64,000 nucleotides of DNA from Serpens gallinarum (GCF_014836765.1 NZ_JACSQG010000001.1:987029-1051028); one strand, 5' to 3'. Shown: positions 48,339 to 57,858, numbered from the stretch's first letter. Translations and numbers: made by a program. The notes: generated by a model from the sequence alone, not told the origin.

Positions 48339-50162
48339 ATGAAAAGACTGCTGTATTCCGGTGCCGGACTGCTGCTTATCGCCGTGGCATTCCTGACCTT
48401 CAACCTGATTTCCGGGCTGACCCTGAGCAATGCGCGGCTGGATCTCACCGAGCAGAAGCTCTACACCCTGTCCGAAGGCACCGAGCGGATTCTGGCTGGG
48501 CTGGACGAGCCGTTGACCTTGCAGTTGTTTTACTCGGACGCGGCCACCCAGGATCTGGTGGCGCTGCGCAACTACGCGCGCCGGGTTGAGGAATTGCTCA
48601 AGACCTATGTGCGCGCCGCCGATGGCAAGCTCACGCTGCAGGTGATCGATCCCGAGCCGTTCTCGGAGCGTGAAGACCAGGCCGCCGAGTACGGCTTGCA
48701 GGCAGTGCCGCTGCGCGCCGGCGGCGAGCGCATCTACTTTGGCCTGGCCGGCAGTAATGCCCAGGGCGACCGGCAGGTGATTCCGTTCTTCCCGCTGGAT
48801 CAGGAAGAGTTCCTCGAGTACGAAATCAGCCGCCTGGTCAACAGCCTGGCCAATCCGCAGTTGCCGGTGGTTGGGGTGTTGTCCGGGCTGCCGCTCAGCG
48901 GCGGCTTCGACATGCTGGCCCGCCAGCCCAGCCCGCCGTGGATGATCATCGACGAGATCCGCCAGCTGTTCCGTATCGAAAGCCTGCAGACGGATGTCGA
49001 TCAGATTCCTGAAGAGGTGTCGGTGCTGCTGCTGGTCCATCCGAAACAGCTACCGGAACAGACGCTCTACGCCATCGACCAGTTCGTGCTGCGCGGCGGC
49101 AAGCTGCTGGCCTTTGTCGACCCCTTTAGCGAAGCCAACACCGGCACGGGTCTGCCCGGCGAGATGGACAAGTCGTCCAACCTCGACACCTTGTTTCAGG
49201 CCTGGGGCCTGCGCATGCTGTCGGACCAGGTGCTGCTGGATGGCGCCTATGCCTTGCCGGTAAGCCTGGGGGCGGGGCAGCGTCCGGTGCGCCACGCGGC
49301 CTGGCTGAGCCTGCCGGCTGAGGCGTTGGATCAGGAGGATGTCAGCACCGCCAATCTGGAAACGCTGATCATGGCCAGCGCCGGCGTACTGGAACCGCTG
49401 GAGGATGCCAAGACCACGTTCTTGCCGATCATCCGCAGCTCCAATCAGTCCCAGCCGGTGGATGTGCAGCGCCTGGCCATGCTCGACAACCCCGAGTCGC
49501 TGATTCGCGAGCTGCAGCCCACCGGCGAGCGCTATGCCCTGGCCGCACGGATCAGTGGCCCGGCGCAGAGCGCGTTTCCCAATGGCATCGAAGGGCAGAA
49601 AGATGGCCTGAAGCAGGCGGCCAACATCAACCTGCTGGTAGTCGCCGATACCGACGTGCTCAGCGACCGCATGTGGGTGCAGGTACAGGATTTCTTCGGG
49701 CAGCGCATCCCGCAGCCGTTTGCCGACAACGCGGGCTTTGCCATCAATGCGCTGGACAACCTGGCCGGCTCCGAGGCCCTGATCAGCGTGCGTTCCCGCA
49801 GTCGTTTCGACCGACCCTTCACCGTGGTGGATCGCTTGCAGCGCGAGGCCGAAAATCGCTTCCGTATCAAGGAGCAGCAGTTGCAGCAGCGCCTGGCGGT
49901 GGCCGAGCAGAAGCTGGCCGAGTTGCAGCCCAATGACCCTGAGCAGGCGCTGGAGCTGACGCCTGAGCAGCAGGCCACCCTGCAGCAGTTCCTTGAGGAA
50001 AAGCTGAAAATCCGTAAGGAGCTGCGCGAGGTGAATTACCAGCTCAATGCCGATATCGAAGCCCTGGGCCGCAGCCTGAAGTTCATCAATATCGCCCTGG
50101 TGCCCTTGCTGCTGACGCTCGGTGTGCTGGTGCTCTGGCTTATCCGGCGGCGACGCGCCTGA
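48339..50162 (+). CDS. GldG-family ABC accessory protein
   Basis: A 607-residue protein with a transmembrane helix near each end (about 6-25 and 580-600). Between them lies a large extracytoplasmic region of the ABC-type uncharacterised (GldG/IFT52-like) type and a Gln/Glu/Leu-rich coiled coil at about 505-560. It starts four bases after the permease stop. In P. aeruginosa a DUF4340 gene usually follows; none is found here. Confidence 0.85.
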   Translation: MKRLLYSGAGLLLIAVAFLTFNLISGLTLSNARLDLTEQKLYTLSEGTERILAGLDEPLTLQLFYSDAATQDLVALRNYARRVEELLKTYVRAADGKLTLQVIDPEPFSEREDQAAEYGLQAVPLRAGGERIYFGLAGSNAQGDRQVIPFFPLDQEEFLEYEISRLVNSLANPQLPVVGVLSGLPLSGGFDMLARQPSPPWMIIDEIRQLFRIESLQTDVDQIPEEVSVLLLVHPKQLPEQTLYAIDQFVLRGGKLLAFVDPFSEANTGTGLPGEMDKSSNLDTLFQAWGLRMLSDQVLLDGAYALPVSLGAGQRPVRHAAWLSLPAEALDQEDVSTANLETLIMASAGVLEPLEDAKTTFLPIIRSSNQSQPVDVQRLAMLDNPESLIRELQPTGERYALAARISGPAQSAFPNGIEGQKDGLKQAANINLLVVADTDVLSDRMWVQVQDFFGQRIPQPFADNAGFAINALDNLAGSEALISVRSRSRFDRPFTVVDRLQREAENRFRIKEQQLQQRLAVAEQKLAELQPNDPEQALELTPEQQATLQQFLEEKLKIRKELREVNYQLNADIEALGRSLKFINIALVPLLLTLGVLVLWLIRRRRA

Positions 50163-50539
50163 AGGGCAGCGGCTCAGCTGTGTCTGCATGCCAGGCGGTG
50201 GCCGTGCGGGCATGGAATTCGTAGCGCGGCCTCGCCCGTTGCAACGACTTGGGATGGACATGCGCAGCTACCCGGGCAGCCCGCCGCATCGGGATGCTCC
50301 GCCGGCGGGGTGCTCGTCGAGCATCGGCTATTCAGCCCACCCGCCTGCGAGGAGCGACGCCGCCTTGCGCCAGCTGCGACATCGGCGATCCGCCGTTACT
50401 TGTGACGACCTGGACCAGCCAGCCTTCCAGCAGGAGGCGGCTGTTGCCGCGAAATACGAGCATCCTCGCCAAACGTATCAATAAGTATGTGCAATTCGCG
50501 GAATTCATTGAGATTTATAGACGCGACAAAAAAGCCCCC
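50163..50539. other. Gene-free stretch downstream of the GldG-like gene
   Basis: About 375 bases with no convincing coding sequence (528 bases to the cold-shock gene including its leader). It holds an inverted repeat GATGCTC (50293-50299) / GAGCATC (50319-50325). The GC-rich first half looks like former coding sequence; the last part is AT-richer promoter DNA. Confidence 0.5.
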
Positions 50540-50567
50540 TTTTCAGCCCGGATGGTTGCTTTATACT
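50540..50567 (+). promoter_or_regulatory. Putative promoter of the cold-shock gene
   Basis: TTTTCA (50540-50545), 16-base spacer, TATACT (50562-50567). Transcription would begin near 50574, inside the left arm of the leader hairpin, giving a leader of about 115 bases. Confidence 0.5.
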
Positions 50568-50571
50568 CCGC

Positions 50572-50690
50572 GGACAGTTGTCCCTGGCCATCATCATGCC
50601 CACTGCGGCTCAACCTGAGTTGGGCGACAACTGTCCAGGCTCCTCGCCATAAGGGGAGCGGTCTAATAAAAATGAGTTGGAGATGCAGTA
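50572..50690 (+). promoter_or_regulatory. Structured 5' leader of the cold-shock gene
   Basis: GGACAGTTGTC at 50572-50582 pairs perfectly with GACAACTGTCC at 50626-50636, enclosing 43 bases. Each arm is itself close to palindromic (GGACA-N2-TGTCC), so alternative folds, a long hairpin or two short ones, are possible. Long, switchable leaders are known regulators of cspA-type mRNAs. GGAG and GGAGATG-like purines lie near the start codon. Confidence 0.5.
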
Positions 50691-50900
50691 ATGGCTGATC
50701 GTGAGTTGGGCACCGTCAAGTGGTTCAATGACGCCAAGGGCTATGGATTCATTCAACGCGAAAGCGGTGCGGACGTTTTCGTCCACTACCGGGCGATTCG
50801 CGGCGAGGGCCACCGCACCTTGCTGGAAGGCCAGCAGGTCGAGTTTGCGGTGATTCAGGGCCAAAAAGGCCTGCAAGCTGAAGACGTCTCCACGCTCTAA
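50691..50900 (+). CDS. Cold-shock domain protein (CspA family)
   Basis: A 69-residue OB-fold nucleic-acid-binding protein. RNP1 reads KGYGFIQRE and RNP2 DVFVHY, both intact. The N-terminal part [14 protein letters not shown] is canonical, and the C-terminal half is slightly divergent from CspA ([26 protein letters not shown]). RNA chaperone or transcription antiterminator role inferred. It is preceded by a long leader and followed by a terminator, so monocistronic. Confidence 0.92.
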   Translation: MADRELGTVKWFNDAKGYGFIQRESGADVFVHYRAIRGEGHRTLLEGQQVEFAVIQGQKGLQAEDVSTL

Positions 50901-50912
50901 TGCTTCATGCGG

Positions 50913-50943
50913 AAAAAACCCGTCCGTCGTGACGGGTTTTTTT
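50913..50943 (+). terminator. Rho-independent terminator after the cold-shock gene
   Basis: AAAACCCGTC / GACGGGTTTT arms with a six-base loop and a run of seven T. Confidence 0.88.
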
Positions 50944-51107
50944 ATGGGCGCGAAAAAGCCTCAGTGGTTGTCCGGGACGCGCGATGTCGGATAGTCCCGC
51001 TCCGGGTGGCGAGGTCGCAGAGGTATTTGCGATGATGCGCAGGTCGTGAGTGGATTGCCTGACGACGAGACTTGCGTTTTTAACAGTCATACGGGGTAAG
51101 GCGTGCC

Positions 51108-51758
51108 ATGAGCCTGACAATGGAAGCGATTTTGCAGCAGGCCCGTCCGGTTCTGCCGGTATTGGTCATCGAGGATGCGGCAAGTGCGGTGGAGCTTGCT
51201 CAGGCGCTGCATGCCGGTGGAGTTCGTGTGCTGGAAGTGACGCTGCGCACGCCGCGGGCCCTGGAGGCGGTGACCAGTATTCGCCAGGCGCTGCCCGACC
51301 TGCTGGTCGGCGCCGGTACCCTGATTCATGCCGCACAGTTCCTCGAAGCCCGTGATGCCGGGGCACAATTCGCGGTCAGCCCGGGGTGCACAGAGCGTCT
51401 GGCGATGGCCGCCCTGGATGCTCAACTGCCGTATTTGCCCGGTGTGCTGACGCCCTCCGAGGTGCTGATGGCGCTGGAGTTCGGTCATCGCTCCCTGAAA
51501 TTGTTTCCGGCCAATGGCAGTGCCAGCGTGAAAATGCTCAAGAGCCTCAGGGGCCCCTTCACCGGCATCCGTTTCTGCCCCACCGGTGGCATCAATGTGG
51601 ACAACCTGCTGAGTTTTCTCAGTCTGCCCAATGTTGCCTGCGTCGGCGGTACCTGGATCGCGCCAGCCAACCTGGTGCGTGCCCGCGCCTGGGACCAGAT
51701 CACCCAGCTGGCCCGCGAGGCGTGTGAACTGGCGCGCAGCCTGGAGCAGCACTCGTGA
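51108..51758 (+). CDS. eda: 2-keto-3-deoxy-6-phosphogluconate / 4-hydroxy-2-oxoglutarate aldolase
   Basis: Class I aldolase of 216 residues that splits KDPG to pyruvate and glyceraldehyde 3-phosphate in the Entner-Doudoroff pathway. General-base Glu43 lies in EVTLRT, Schiff-base Lys131 in SLKLFPA, and the phosphate loop is PTGGI. The other Entner-Doudoroff genes (edd, glk, zwf, pgl) are not in the window. Its stop overlaps the start of the thioesterase gene (GTGA). Confidence 0.95.
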   Translation: MSLTMEAILQQARPVLPVLVIEDAASAVELAQALHAGGVRVLEVTLRTPRALEAVTSIRQALPDLLVGAGTLIHAAQFLEARDAGAQFAVSPGCTERLAMAALDAQLPYLPGVLTPSEVLMALEFGHRSLKLFPANGSASVKMLKSLRGPFTGIRFCPTGGINVDNLLSFLSLPNVACVGGTWIAPANLVRARAWDQITQLAREACELARSLEQHS

Positions 51759-52189
51759 ACTGGGATCTGGACAAGCCGTTCATTGTCGATATCGAGGTGG
51801 GCGCCCAGGATATCGATGGACTGGGGCATGCTAACAACGCGGTGTACGTGAGCTGGATGGAGCGTTGCGCCTGGCAGCATTCGCAGAGTCTGGGCCTGGA
51901 TCTGGTGGAGTACCGTCGCCTGGACCGTGCCATGGCCGTGGTGCGCCATGAGATCGATTACCTGGCCAGTGCTTATGAAGGCGAGCGCCTGCGGATCGGT
52001 ACCTGGATCGTGGAATCCGACCACAAGCTGAAGATGCTGCGGCGCTTCCAACTGATTCGTGCGCACGATGCCAGTACGTTGCTGCGGGCCCAGACCACCT
52101 TCGTGTGCATCGAACTCTCCAGCGGCAAACCCAAGCGTATGCCGGTGGAGTTCGTCGAGGGATACGGGCAGGCGTTGCACGCAGGCTGA
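51755..52189 (+). CDS. Acyl-CoA thioesterase, hotdog fold (YbgC/4HBT-like)
   Basis: A 144-residue thioesterase of the 4-hydroxybenzoyl-CoA family. The active-site segment is [19 protein letters not shown], with Asp21 or the following His25/Asn pair as in 4HBT enzymes. It starts with GTG within the eda stop, so it is translated by coupling. Substrate unknown; short- to medium-chain acyl-CoA is the family norm. Confidence 0.85.
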   Translation: MNWDLDKPFIVDIEVGAQDIDGLGHANNAVYVSWMERCAWQHSQSLGLDLVEYRRLDRAMAVVRHEIDYLASAYEGERLRIGTWIVESDHKLKMLRRFQLIRAHDASTLLRAQTTFVCIELSSGKPKRMPVEFVEGYGQALHAG

Positions 52190-52301
52190 AGATCCTCCTT
52201 CCACGCATTCGCCCGCGAAAGGCTGCGCCCGATCGGGGTTGGCGCAGTTGCGCCTTGCCGCGGCTTCCTTACACTACGCCCCCCTTTCTACGAGATTGCC
52301 C

Positions 52302-53258
52302 ATGCAAATCGCCCTGGCGCCCATGGAGGGACTGGTCGACGATATCCTCCGCGACATGCTGACCCGTGTCGGTGGCATCGATTGGTGCGTGACCGAGTTC
52401 ATCCGGGTCAGCGATCGGCTGTTGCCGGCCACGCATTTCCACAAGCTGGCTCCGGAGTTGAAGCAAGGCTCGCGCACGTCAGCGGGTACGCCGATGCGCC
52501 TGCAGTTACTCGGTTCCGATCCGGCCTGTTTGGCCGACAACGCAGCCTTTGCTTGTGAACTGGGTGCGCCAGTGATCGACTTGAACTTCGGCTGCCCGGC
52601 CAAGACAGTCAACAAGTCACGCGGCGGCGCGGTGCTGCTGGACGAGCCGGAGTTGCTGCACGCCATTCTGCGTGAAGTACGCCGCGCAGTACCCGCAGCG
52701 ATTCCGGTGACGGCGAAAATGCGCCTGGGTTTCGACAGCCCCGACGGTGCGCTGGATTGCGCGCGAGCCCTGGCCGAAGGCGGCGCGGCGCAGATCGTGG
52801 TGCACGCACGGACCAAACGGGATGGCTACAAGCCGCCGGCCCACTGGGAGTGGGTGGCACGGGTGCAAGACGTCGTGGCGGTGCCGGTGTTCGCCAACGG
52901 CGATGTGTGGAGCCTGGAAGACTGGCGCCGTTGTCGGGAAATCAGCGGTGTTGACGACGTCATGCTGGGCCGCGGCCTGGTCTCGCGTCCGGATCTGGCC
53001 AGGCAGATCGCCGCCGCGCGGGCGGGTCAGCCAGTGGTGGAAATGAGCTGGCAGGAACTGCAACCGCTGCTGCACGATTTCTGGATTCGCGCACGTCATA
53101 AGCTGTCACCCCGCTATGCGCCGGGCCGGCTCAAGCAATGGCTGGCCATGCTTACGCGCAGCTACCCCGAGGCTGTGGAGATGTTTGCCGTACTGCGCCG
53201 TGAAAATGACTGCGCGCGCATCGATGCACTGTTCGGAATGCCTGCAGGCCAGGCGTAA
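52302..53258 (+). CDS. dusC: tRNA-dihydrouridine(16) synthase
   Basis: FMN enzyme of 318 residues reducing uridine 16 of tRNA. The start [17 protein letters not shown] and the catalytic Cys98 in [15 protein letters not shown] are typical of DusC. Other landmarks: [19 protein letters not shown] (substrate pocket) and ANGDVWS. The C-terminal helical domain ([16 protein letters not shown]) is the DusC-type tRNA-binding module. Confidence 0.93.
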   Translation: MQIALAPMEGLVDDILRDMLTRVGGIDWCVTEFIRVSDRLLPATHFHKLAPELKQGSRTSAGTPMRLQLLGSDPACLADNAAFACELGAPVIDLNFGCPAKTVNKSRGGAVLLDEPELLHAILREVRRAVPAAIPVTAKMRLGFDSPDGALDCARALAEGGAAQIVVHARTKRDGYKPPAHWEWVARVQDVVAVPVFANGDVWSLEDWRRCREISGVDDVMLGRGLVSRPDLARQIAAARAGQPVVEMSWQELQPLLHDFWIRARHKLSPRYAPGRLKQWLAMLTRSYPEAVEMFAVLRRENDCARIDALFGMPAGQA

Positions 53259-53573
53259 AGCGTTTGCCGGTCAACAAAACCGGTGCCATCTTGCCAGTCC
53301 TCATACCCCCGACCCATGCCAACGTTTGTGCGCATTTCATCGGCGCAACGTTGCGCTTCAAAATAGCCTGCTAAGGTGACATTCGCGTTACGAAGGAGTC
53401 GCCCCTGCTTGCATGGATGCAAATTGTGTTTTCTCTGTGCGCCTGGGTGTCGTGGCTGACGTTTGCGCGCGCCGCAAAGACTGTGGGTTCAACTGGGCTC
53501 GTCACCATTTCTAAAACTGCCCTCGTCCCGAGGTGCGGAAGAGACGGGCTTGTCTGGCAGGGAAGAAAGCAAC
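53259..53573. other. Gene-free stretch between dusC and the phosphoethanolamine-transferase-like gene
   Basis: 315 bases without a credible gene. It contains a perfect 14-bp palindrome at 53343-53356, annotated separately. Frames running through it are open but have no recognisable protein character and lack ribosome-binding sites. Confidence 0.5.
53343..53356. repeat. 14-bp perfect palindrome, possible operator
   Basis: GCGCAACGTTGCGC, fully self-complementary, about 218 bases before the phosphoethanolamine-transferase-like gene. Confidence 0.55.
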
Positions 53574-55244
53574 ATGGCTCACCTCAAAATCGGCCTGATC
53601 ATTCTTTATTTGCTCTCCGCCTACGATTATTACCTGGAACGCTTGGAGGCGATGGGGTGGGGGCTGGGGAGCGTGCTTTACCTCAGTGTATTTGCAGTAC
53701 TGTTCGCGGCCTTGCTGCTCGGTGCCTTCATCCGGCCGCGCATGCTGCGTTATACGTATGCTCTGGCATTTTTTCTCGCTGCGGTATTCTTCGAAGCCCA
53801 TCGACAAATCACCGCTGATTATCTGACCTACAGCGGCTTCGTTTCCCTGTTGCATTCCCAGGCCTTCATCGGCGATGCCTTGCAGCAGTTCAGTTCCAGC
53901 ATCCTCCCCGCAGTGGGGAGTGGGCTGTTGCTGTTGCTGGGGATTGGCCTCAAGCCCACACCTGCCACGCGTGTTCCGCTCTGGCTGAGTGCCGGCGCGC
54001 CGATTGCCGGAGTGCTGCTGCTTTCGGCGATCCTGTTCATGCGGGGTGGTGAAGGCGCCCGCGGGCTGCCGATGATGTTCACGCCGCTGACCTACCTCAA
54101 TCTGTACACCTATGAGGCGTTGCAGAACACGGTGGGGCCGCGTCAGCCAGTCACCCTGGCGCGGGGCGGCAAGGATATCGACTACAACATCGTGCTGATC
54201 ATCGATGAAAGTGTGTCCGGACATTACCTCGACATAAACTCCGAGCACGGCGTGTACAGTGGGCTGAAACGTTCGCCCGAGGGCGTGGCCATCTACAACT
54301 ATGGCTATGCGGCCGCCATTGCCAACTGCAGTGCCGACACCAATGTCACCCTGCGTTACGGCGGTACTCGCGATGACTACTTGCGCATCAATACCACCAT
54401 GCCGTCGATCTGGCAGTACGCCCGCAACGCCGGTCTGCGTACCGTCTACATCGATGCCCAGCGCACCGGTGGCCATCTGCAGAACCTGATGACCCGCGAT
54501 GAGCAGCGTGAGATCGACCTGTTCATCCAATTCGAGGATGTTGCCGTGCGTGACCGCGACATGGCAGTGGTCGACAAGCTGGTCGAGGTGCTGGATAACG
54601 CGATTCCGTCACTGGTGATCATCAACAAGGTCGGAGCGCATTTCCCGGTCCACGACAAATATCCCGACTCCTTCATGCGCTATCAGCCAGCGCTGCCTCG
54701 CGGCCGCTATACCCATATCACCGATACCGGCGAGCGTGACGGGTTCGACGGCAGCGCCGCAGACTGGCAGCGCTACCGCAACGCCTACAAGAACACCTTG
54801 CTGTGGAATGTCGGCGAATTCTTTGCGCGGCTGTTCTCGCGGGCCGATCTGAGCAAGACGGTGGTGCTCTACACCTCCGATCACGGCCAGGATTTGCATG
54901 AACGCGGCAATCCCGGGCTGAACACCCATTGCGGCGGCGACCCGGTGGTGGAGGAGGGACTGGTTCCGCTGGTGGTGATGCAGGGTCGCGAACTGCAGAC
55001 CCTGGATTGGGAAGCTGAACTGGCGGGCAACCGGAATCGCTCCAGCCACTACAACCTGTTTCCGACGCTGCTGCACCTGCTCGATTATGACTTGCCCGGC
55101 CTGCAGCAGCTGTATGGCAATCCCTTGAGTGTGCACACTGAAGACGATTTCACATTCAATACCCGTTTCAATGCGCGTCTGGGGGAAAAGCCGACCTGGA
55201 AACGCATCGACCTGGACGAGGTGGTCGTGCCTCAGGTGCACTAG
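53574..55244 (+). CDS. Sulfatase-family membrane protein, phosphoethanolamine transferase-like
   Basis: A 556-residue protein: four to five N-terminal transmembrane helices (to about residue 157), then a periplasmic alkaline-phosphatase-fold domain. Metal-site landmarks are IIDESVSGHY at 209-218 and SDHGQDLHERG near the end; the nucleophile Thr is probably within NCSADTNVTL at 251-260. Relatives add phosphoethanolamine to lipid A or other glycans; the acceptor here is unknown. The ATG at 53574 begins the first hydrophobic segment; longer in-frame extensions are not membrane-like. Confidence 0.82.
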   Translation: MAHLKIGLIILYLLSAYDYYLERLEAMGWGLGSVLYLSVFAVLFAALLLGAFIRPRMLRYTYALAFFLAAVFFEAHRQITADYLTYSGFVSLLHSQAFIGDALQQFSSSILPAVGSGLLLLLGIGLKPTPATRVPLWLSAGAPIAGVLLLSAILFMRGGEGARGLPMMFTPLTYLNLYTYEALQNTVGPRQPVTLARGGKDIDYNIVLIIDESVSGHYLDINSEHGVYSGLKRSPEGVAIYNYGYAAAIANCSADTNVTLRYGGTRDDYLRINTTMPSIWQYARNAGLRTVYIDAQRTGGHLQNLMTRDEQREIDLFIQFEDVAVRDRDMAVVDKLVEVLDNAIPSLVIINKVGAHFPVHDKYPDSFMRYQPALPRGRYTHITDTGERDGFDGSAADWQRYRNAYKNTLLWNVGEFFARLFSRADLSKTVVLYTSDHGQDLHERGNPGLNTHCGGDPVVEEGLVPLVVMQGRELQTLDWEAELAGNRNRSSHYNLFPTLLHLLDYDLPGLQQLYGNPLSVHTEDDFTFNTRFNARLGEKPTWKRIDLDEVVVPQVH

Positions 55245-55434
55245 GCGCAATACGCACTTGTTAACGCAGCGATGCCCATTGCCTGGTTTGAGCGGTGATG
55301 GGTATCGGCGTCCTGCCATCGCTAAGGCTCGAAGATTGGGCGTCATCATCCCGGTCGCGAGCAGCTTGTTCCGACGCATCAAACAACTGGGTTGTGGAGT
55401 GGACAGCCCACCGAGTGAGAGTTGGAGTACCTGG

Positions 55435-55956
55435 TTAATCTTGCAATGCGCGCAGCAGCGCTTGGGTCTCTTCGGCGCCCATCAGGATAGCGGCCGCCAG
55501 CGGTGTGGCGCCGTTGGCGTCGCGGGCGTGCGGATCGGCGCCGTGATCGATAAGGCAGCGGACAATGTCCCCGCGATTGAACATGGCCGCAATCATCAGA
55601 GCGGTCTTGCCGTCAGGCGAGGCGCCCTCAACGTCCGCACCGCCGGCCAGCAGCAGCTCGATCATGGGTAGATCACCCTTGAAGGCGGCGCCAGCCAAGG
55701 GGGTTTGTCCGCGGGCATTGATTAATTGCGGGTCGGCACCGTGGGCCAGCAGCACGCGCACTGCCTCCGCATGGCCGTGGTAGCTGGCCAGCATCAGCAG
55801 ACTGTCGCCCTTGCTGTTGCGCAAGTTGGGAGGCAGACCCTGGCTGAGCAGGTGTTCAAGACGTTCGGCATCGCCGTTGCGAGCACTGTCGAATACCTGC
55901 TCCGCGAAGGCCAGGGTCGCATCGTCCAGCGGTTTGGGTGTGTCTTGGTCGCTCAT
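55435..55956 (-). CDS. Ankyrin-repeat protein
   Basis: A 173-residue cytoplasmic protein with about four ankyrin repeats from residue 20 on (GDSLLMLASYHGHAEAVRVLL; GQTPLAGAAFKGDLPMIELLL; GKTALMIAAMFNRGDIVRCLI, each in separate repeats of ~33). These mediate protein contacts; the partner is not known. In Pseudomonas, ankyrin proteins such as AnkB accompany catalase KatB, but no catalase is nearby here. It follows a hypothetical gene by five bases and is probably co-transcribed. Confidence 0.85.
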   Translation of the reverse strand: MSDQDTPKPLDDATLAFAEQVFDSARNGDAERLEHLLSQGLPPNLRNSKGDSLLMLASYHGHAEAVRVLLAHGADPQLINARGQTPLAGAAFKGDLPMIELLLAGGADVEGASPDGKTALMIAAMFNRGDIVRCLIDHGADPHARDANGATPLAAAILMGAEETQALLRALQD

Positions 55957-55961
55957 GAGTG

Positions 55962-56495
55962 TCAGCCTTCTGCTTGTTCGGCACGCAGCGTTTCATAGGC
56001 CGGGGCGGCGTAGATGCCCAGCTCCACGGCCAGGGCCATCACCCGCTCGAGATCGCAGGTATAGACCAGTACGGCCTGCAGCTCATCATCCAGCGGTTCG
56101 CTGAAGTCCACCAGAACATAGCCGCCTTTTTCTGGATACAACGCGTTGAGCTGCACCTGAATGCGATTGAGCGCCTTCAGGGGTTCGGTTTTGGCCAGCT
56201 GCTTGGCTTTGAGTACGAAATTCACATCCGGGCCGAAGGAGTTCAGGATTTGCTGAAACAGCTCTTCATAAAAGTCGGCCTGGAACAGCACGGTATCCGG
56301 CAAACTGCCGACCACTACCCACTCGCCCAGCGGGATGGGAAAGCTGTCGTCATAGTTGATGTCAGGATTGTTGGCCAGAAACGCATCGGCATCGGCATAG
56401 GCCTGGGCGGCCTCATCGGCGATGCGCAGGATCTCCTGCTCGGCCAGGCAGCCCGAGCTGACAAGGCGAATCAATTCGGCAAGTGCGGTATGCAT
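55962..56495 (-). CDS. Conserved hypothetical protein, upstream partner of the ankyrin gene
   Basis: A 177-residue soluble protein, helical at the N-terminus (LAELIRLVSSGCLAEQEILRIADEAAQAY in part) with mixed alpha/beta later (VLFQADFYEELFQQILNSFG; YVLVDFSEPLDDELQAVLVYT). No domain is recognised. The start at 56495 is taken from a weak AGAG site and length; a longer in-frame extension exists but is unsupported. It is divergent from the FabH-like gene. Confidence 0.6.
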   Translation of the reverse strand: MHTALAELIRLVSSGCLAEQEILRIADEAAQAYADADAFLANNPDINYDDSFPIPLGEWVVVGSLPDTVLFQADFYEELFQQILNSFGPDVNFVLKAKQLAKTEPLKALNRIQVQLNALYPEKGGYVLVDFSEPLDDELQAVLVYTCDLERVMALAVELGIYAAPAYETLRAEQAEG

Positions 56496-56736
56496 GGCAA
56501 ATCTCTGGCTGATCAAGGGGTTGCACAGGATAAACCATAGGGCTCTGTTGCGGAGCCTGGCGACCGGCTCCTCGGACAGGTTGTGAACCGCGTTGAGGTG
56601 TAATGCCATATTGATGGCCGTTGTCGCCTAAGTCGCCCGAAAAGGCGCATTTGAATGGGAAACCGAGCGGTAAAGCTGGAAATTTTCGGGCACAATATTC
56701 GCCATTACCTCCAAATCACAGCCAAGAGGAACGACA

Positions 56737-57858
56737 GTGCATAACGTCGTGATCAGCGGTACCGGCTTGTATACCCCAGCCCAGAGCATCTCCAATGATG
56801 AACTGGTGGCCTCTTTCAATGCCTACGTTCAACAGTTCAATGCCGACAACGCCGCTGCCATCGAGCGTGGCGAGGTTCAAGCGCTGAGTGAATCCAGTGC
56901 GGCTTTCATCGAGAAGGCCTCGGGCATCAAGAGTCGTTTCGTGATCGACAAGGCAGGCATTCTCGATCCGCAGCGCATGGCGCCGCGCATTCCCGAGCGC
57001 AGCAATGACGAGTGGAGCATCCTCTGCGAGATGTCCGTAGCCGCCGCTCGCGAGGCGCTCGAGCGCGCCGGCAGAACGGCTGCCGATATCGATGCGGTGA
57101 TTGTCGCCTGCTCCAATCTGCAGCGCCCGTATCCGGCCATCGCGGTGGAGGTCCAGGCTGCACTGGGTATCCACGGCTTTGGCTTCGACATGAACGTGGC
57201 CTGCTCCTCGGCGACCTTTGGCATCCAGACGGCGGCCAACGCCGTGCAACTGGGCCAGGCGCGCGCGGTATTGCTGGTCAGTCCGGAAATCTGCACGGGC
57301 CATTTGAACTTCCGCGACCGCGACAGTCATTTCATTTTCGGTGACGCTGCAACGGCAGTGATTCTCGAGCGCGCCGATCTGGCCACTTCGCAGAACCAGT
57401 GGGACATTGTCGGCACCAAACTGGTAACCCAGTTCTCCAACAACATCCGCAACAATTTCGGGTTCCTCAACCGCGCGGCGGAAGAGGGCATCGGCGCCCC
57501 TGACAAGCTGTTCGTCCAGGAAGGTCGCAAGGTGTTCAAGGAAGTCTGCCCGATGGTGGCTGAGCTGATCGGCCAGCATCTGCAGGAAGCCGGTATTGCC
57601 GTCGAAGACGTCCAGCGCTTCTGGCTGCACCAGGCCAACCTGAACATGAACCTGCTGATCACGCGGCGATTGCTCGGTCGCGACGCCCAGCCCAGCGAGG
57701 CGCCCGTGATTCTGGACACTTACGCCAATACCAGTTCCGCCGGTTCGGTGATTGCCTTCCACGCGCACCAGGATGATTTGCCCAGCGGTGCGGTTGGCGT
57801 GCTCAGCTCGTTCGGTGCCGGTTACTCGATTGGCAGCGTGGTGCTGCGCAAGCGCTAA
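56737..57858 (+). CDS. Beta-ketoacyl-ACP synthase III family protein (FabH-like, PA3286-type)
   Basis: Thiolase-fold condensing enzyme of 373 residues. The Cys-His-Asn triad is present: C156 in NVACSSATFG, H298 in WLHQANLNMN, N331 in YANTSSAGS. It is longer than housekeeping FabH and resembles the P. aeruginosa PA3286 enzyme, which condenses octanoyl-CoA with malonyl-ACP and shunts beta-oxidation intermediates into fatty-acid synthesis. Start is GTG at 56737 after AAGAGGA. Confidence 0.87.
   Translation: MHNVVISGTGLYTPAQSISNDELVASFNAYVQQFNADNAAAIERGEVQALSESSAAFIEKASGIKSRFVIDKAGILDPQRMAPRIPERSNDEWSILCEMSVAAAREALERAGRTAADIDAVIVACSNLQRPYPAIAVEVQAALGIHGFGFDMNVACSSATFGIQTAANAVQLGQARAVLLVSPEICTGHLNFRDRDSHFIFGDAATAVILERADLATSQNQWDIVGTKLVTQFSNNIRNNFGFLNRAAEEGIGAPDKLFVQEGRKVFKEVCPMVAELIGQHLQEAGIAVEDVQRFWLHQANLNMNLLITRRLLGRDAQPSEAPVILDTYANTSSAGSVIAFHAHQDDLPSGAVGVLSSFGAGYSIGSVVLRKR

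Noticed and set aside
50122-50484. A 120-codon frame after the GldG-like gene
   Set aside because: No ribosome-binding site, overlaps the preceding gene, and shows no domain or codon signature. It does not resemble DUF4340.
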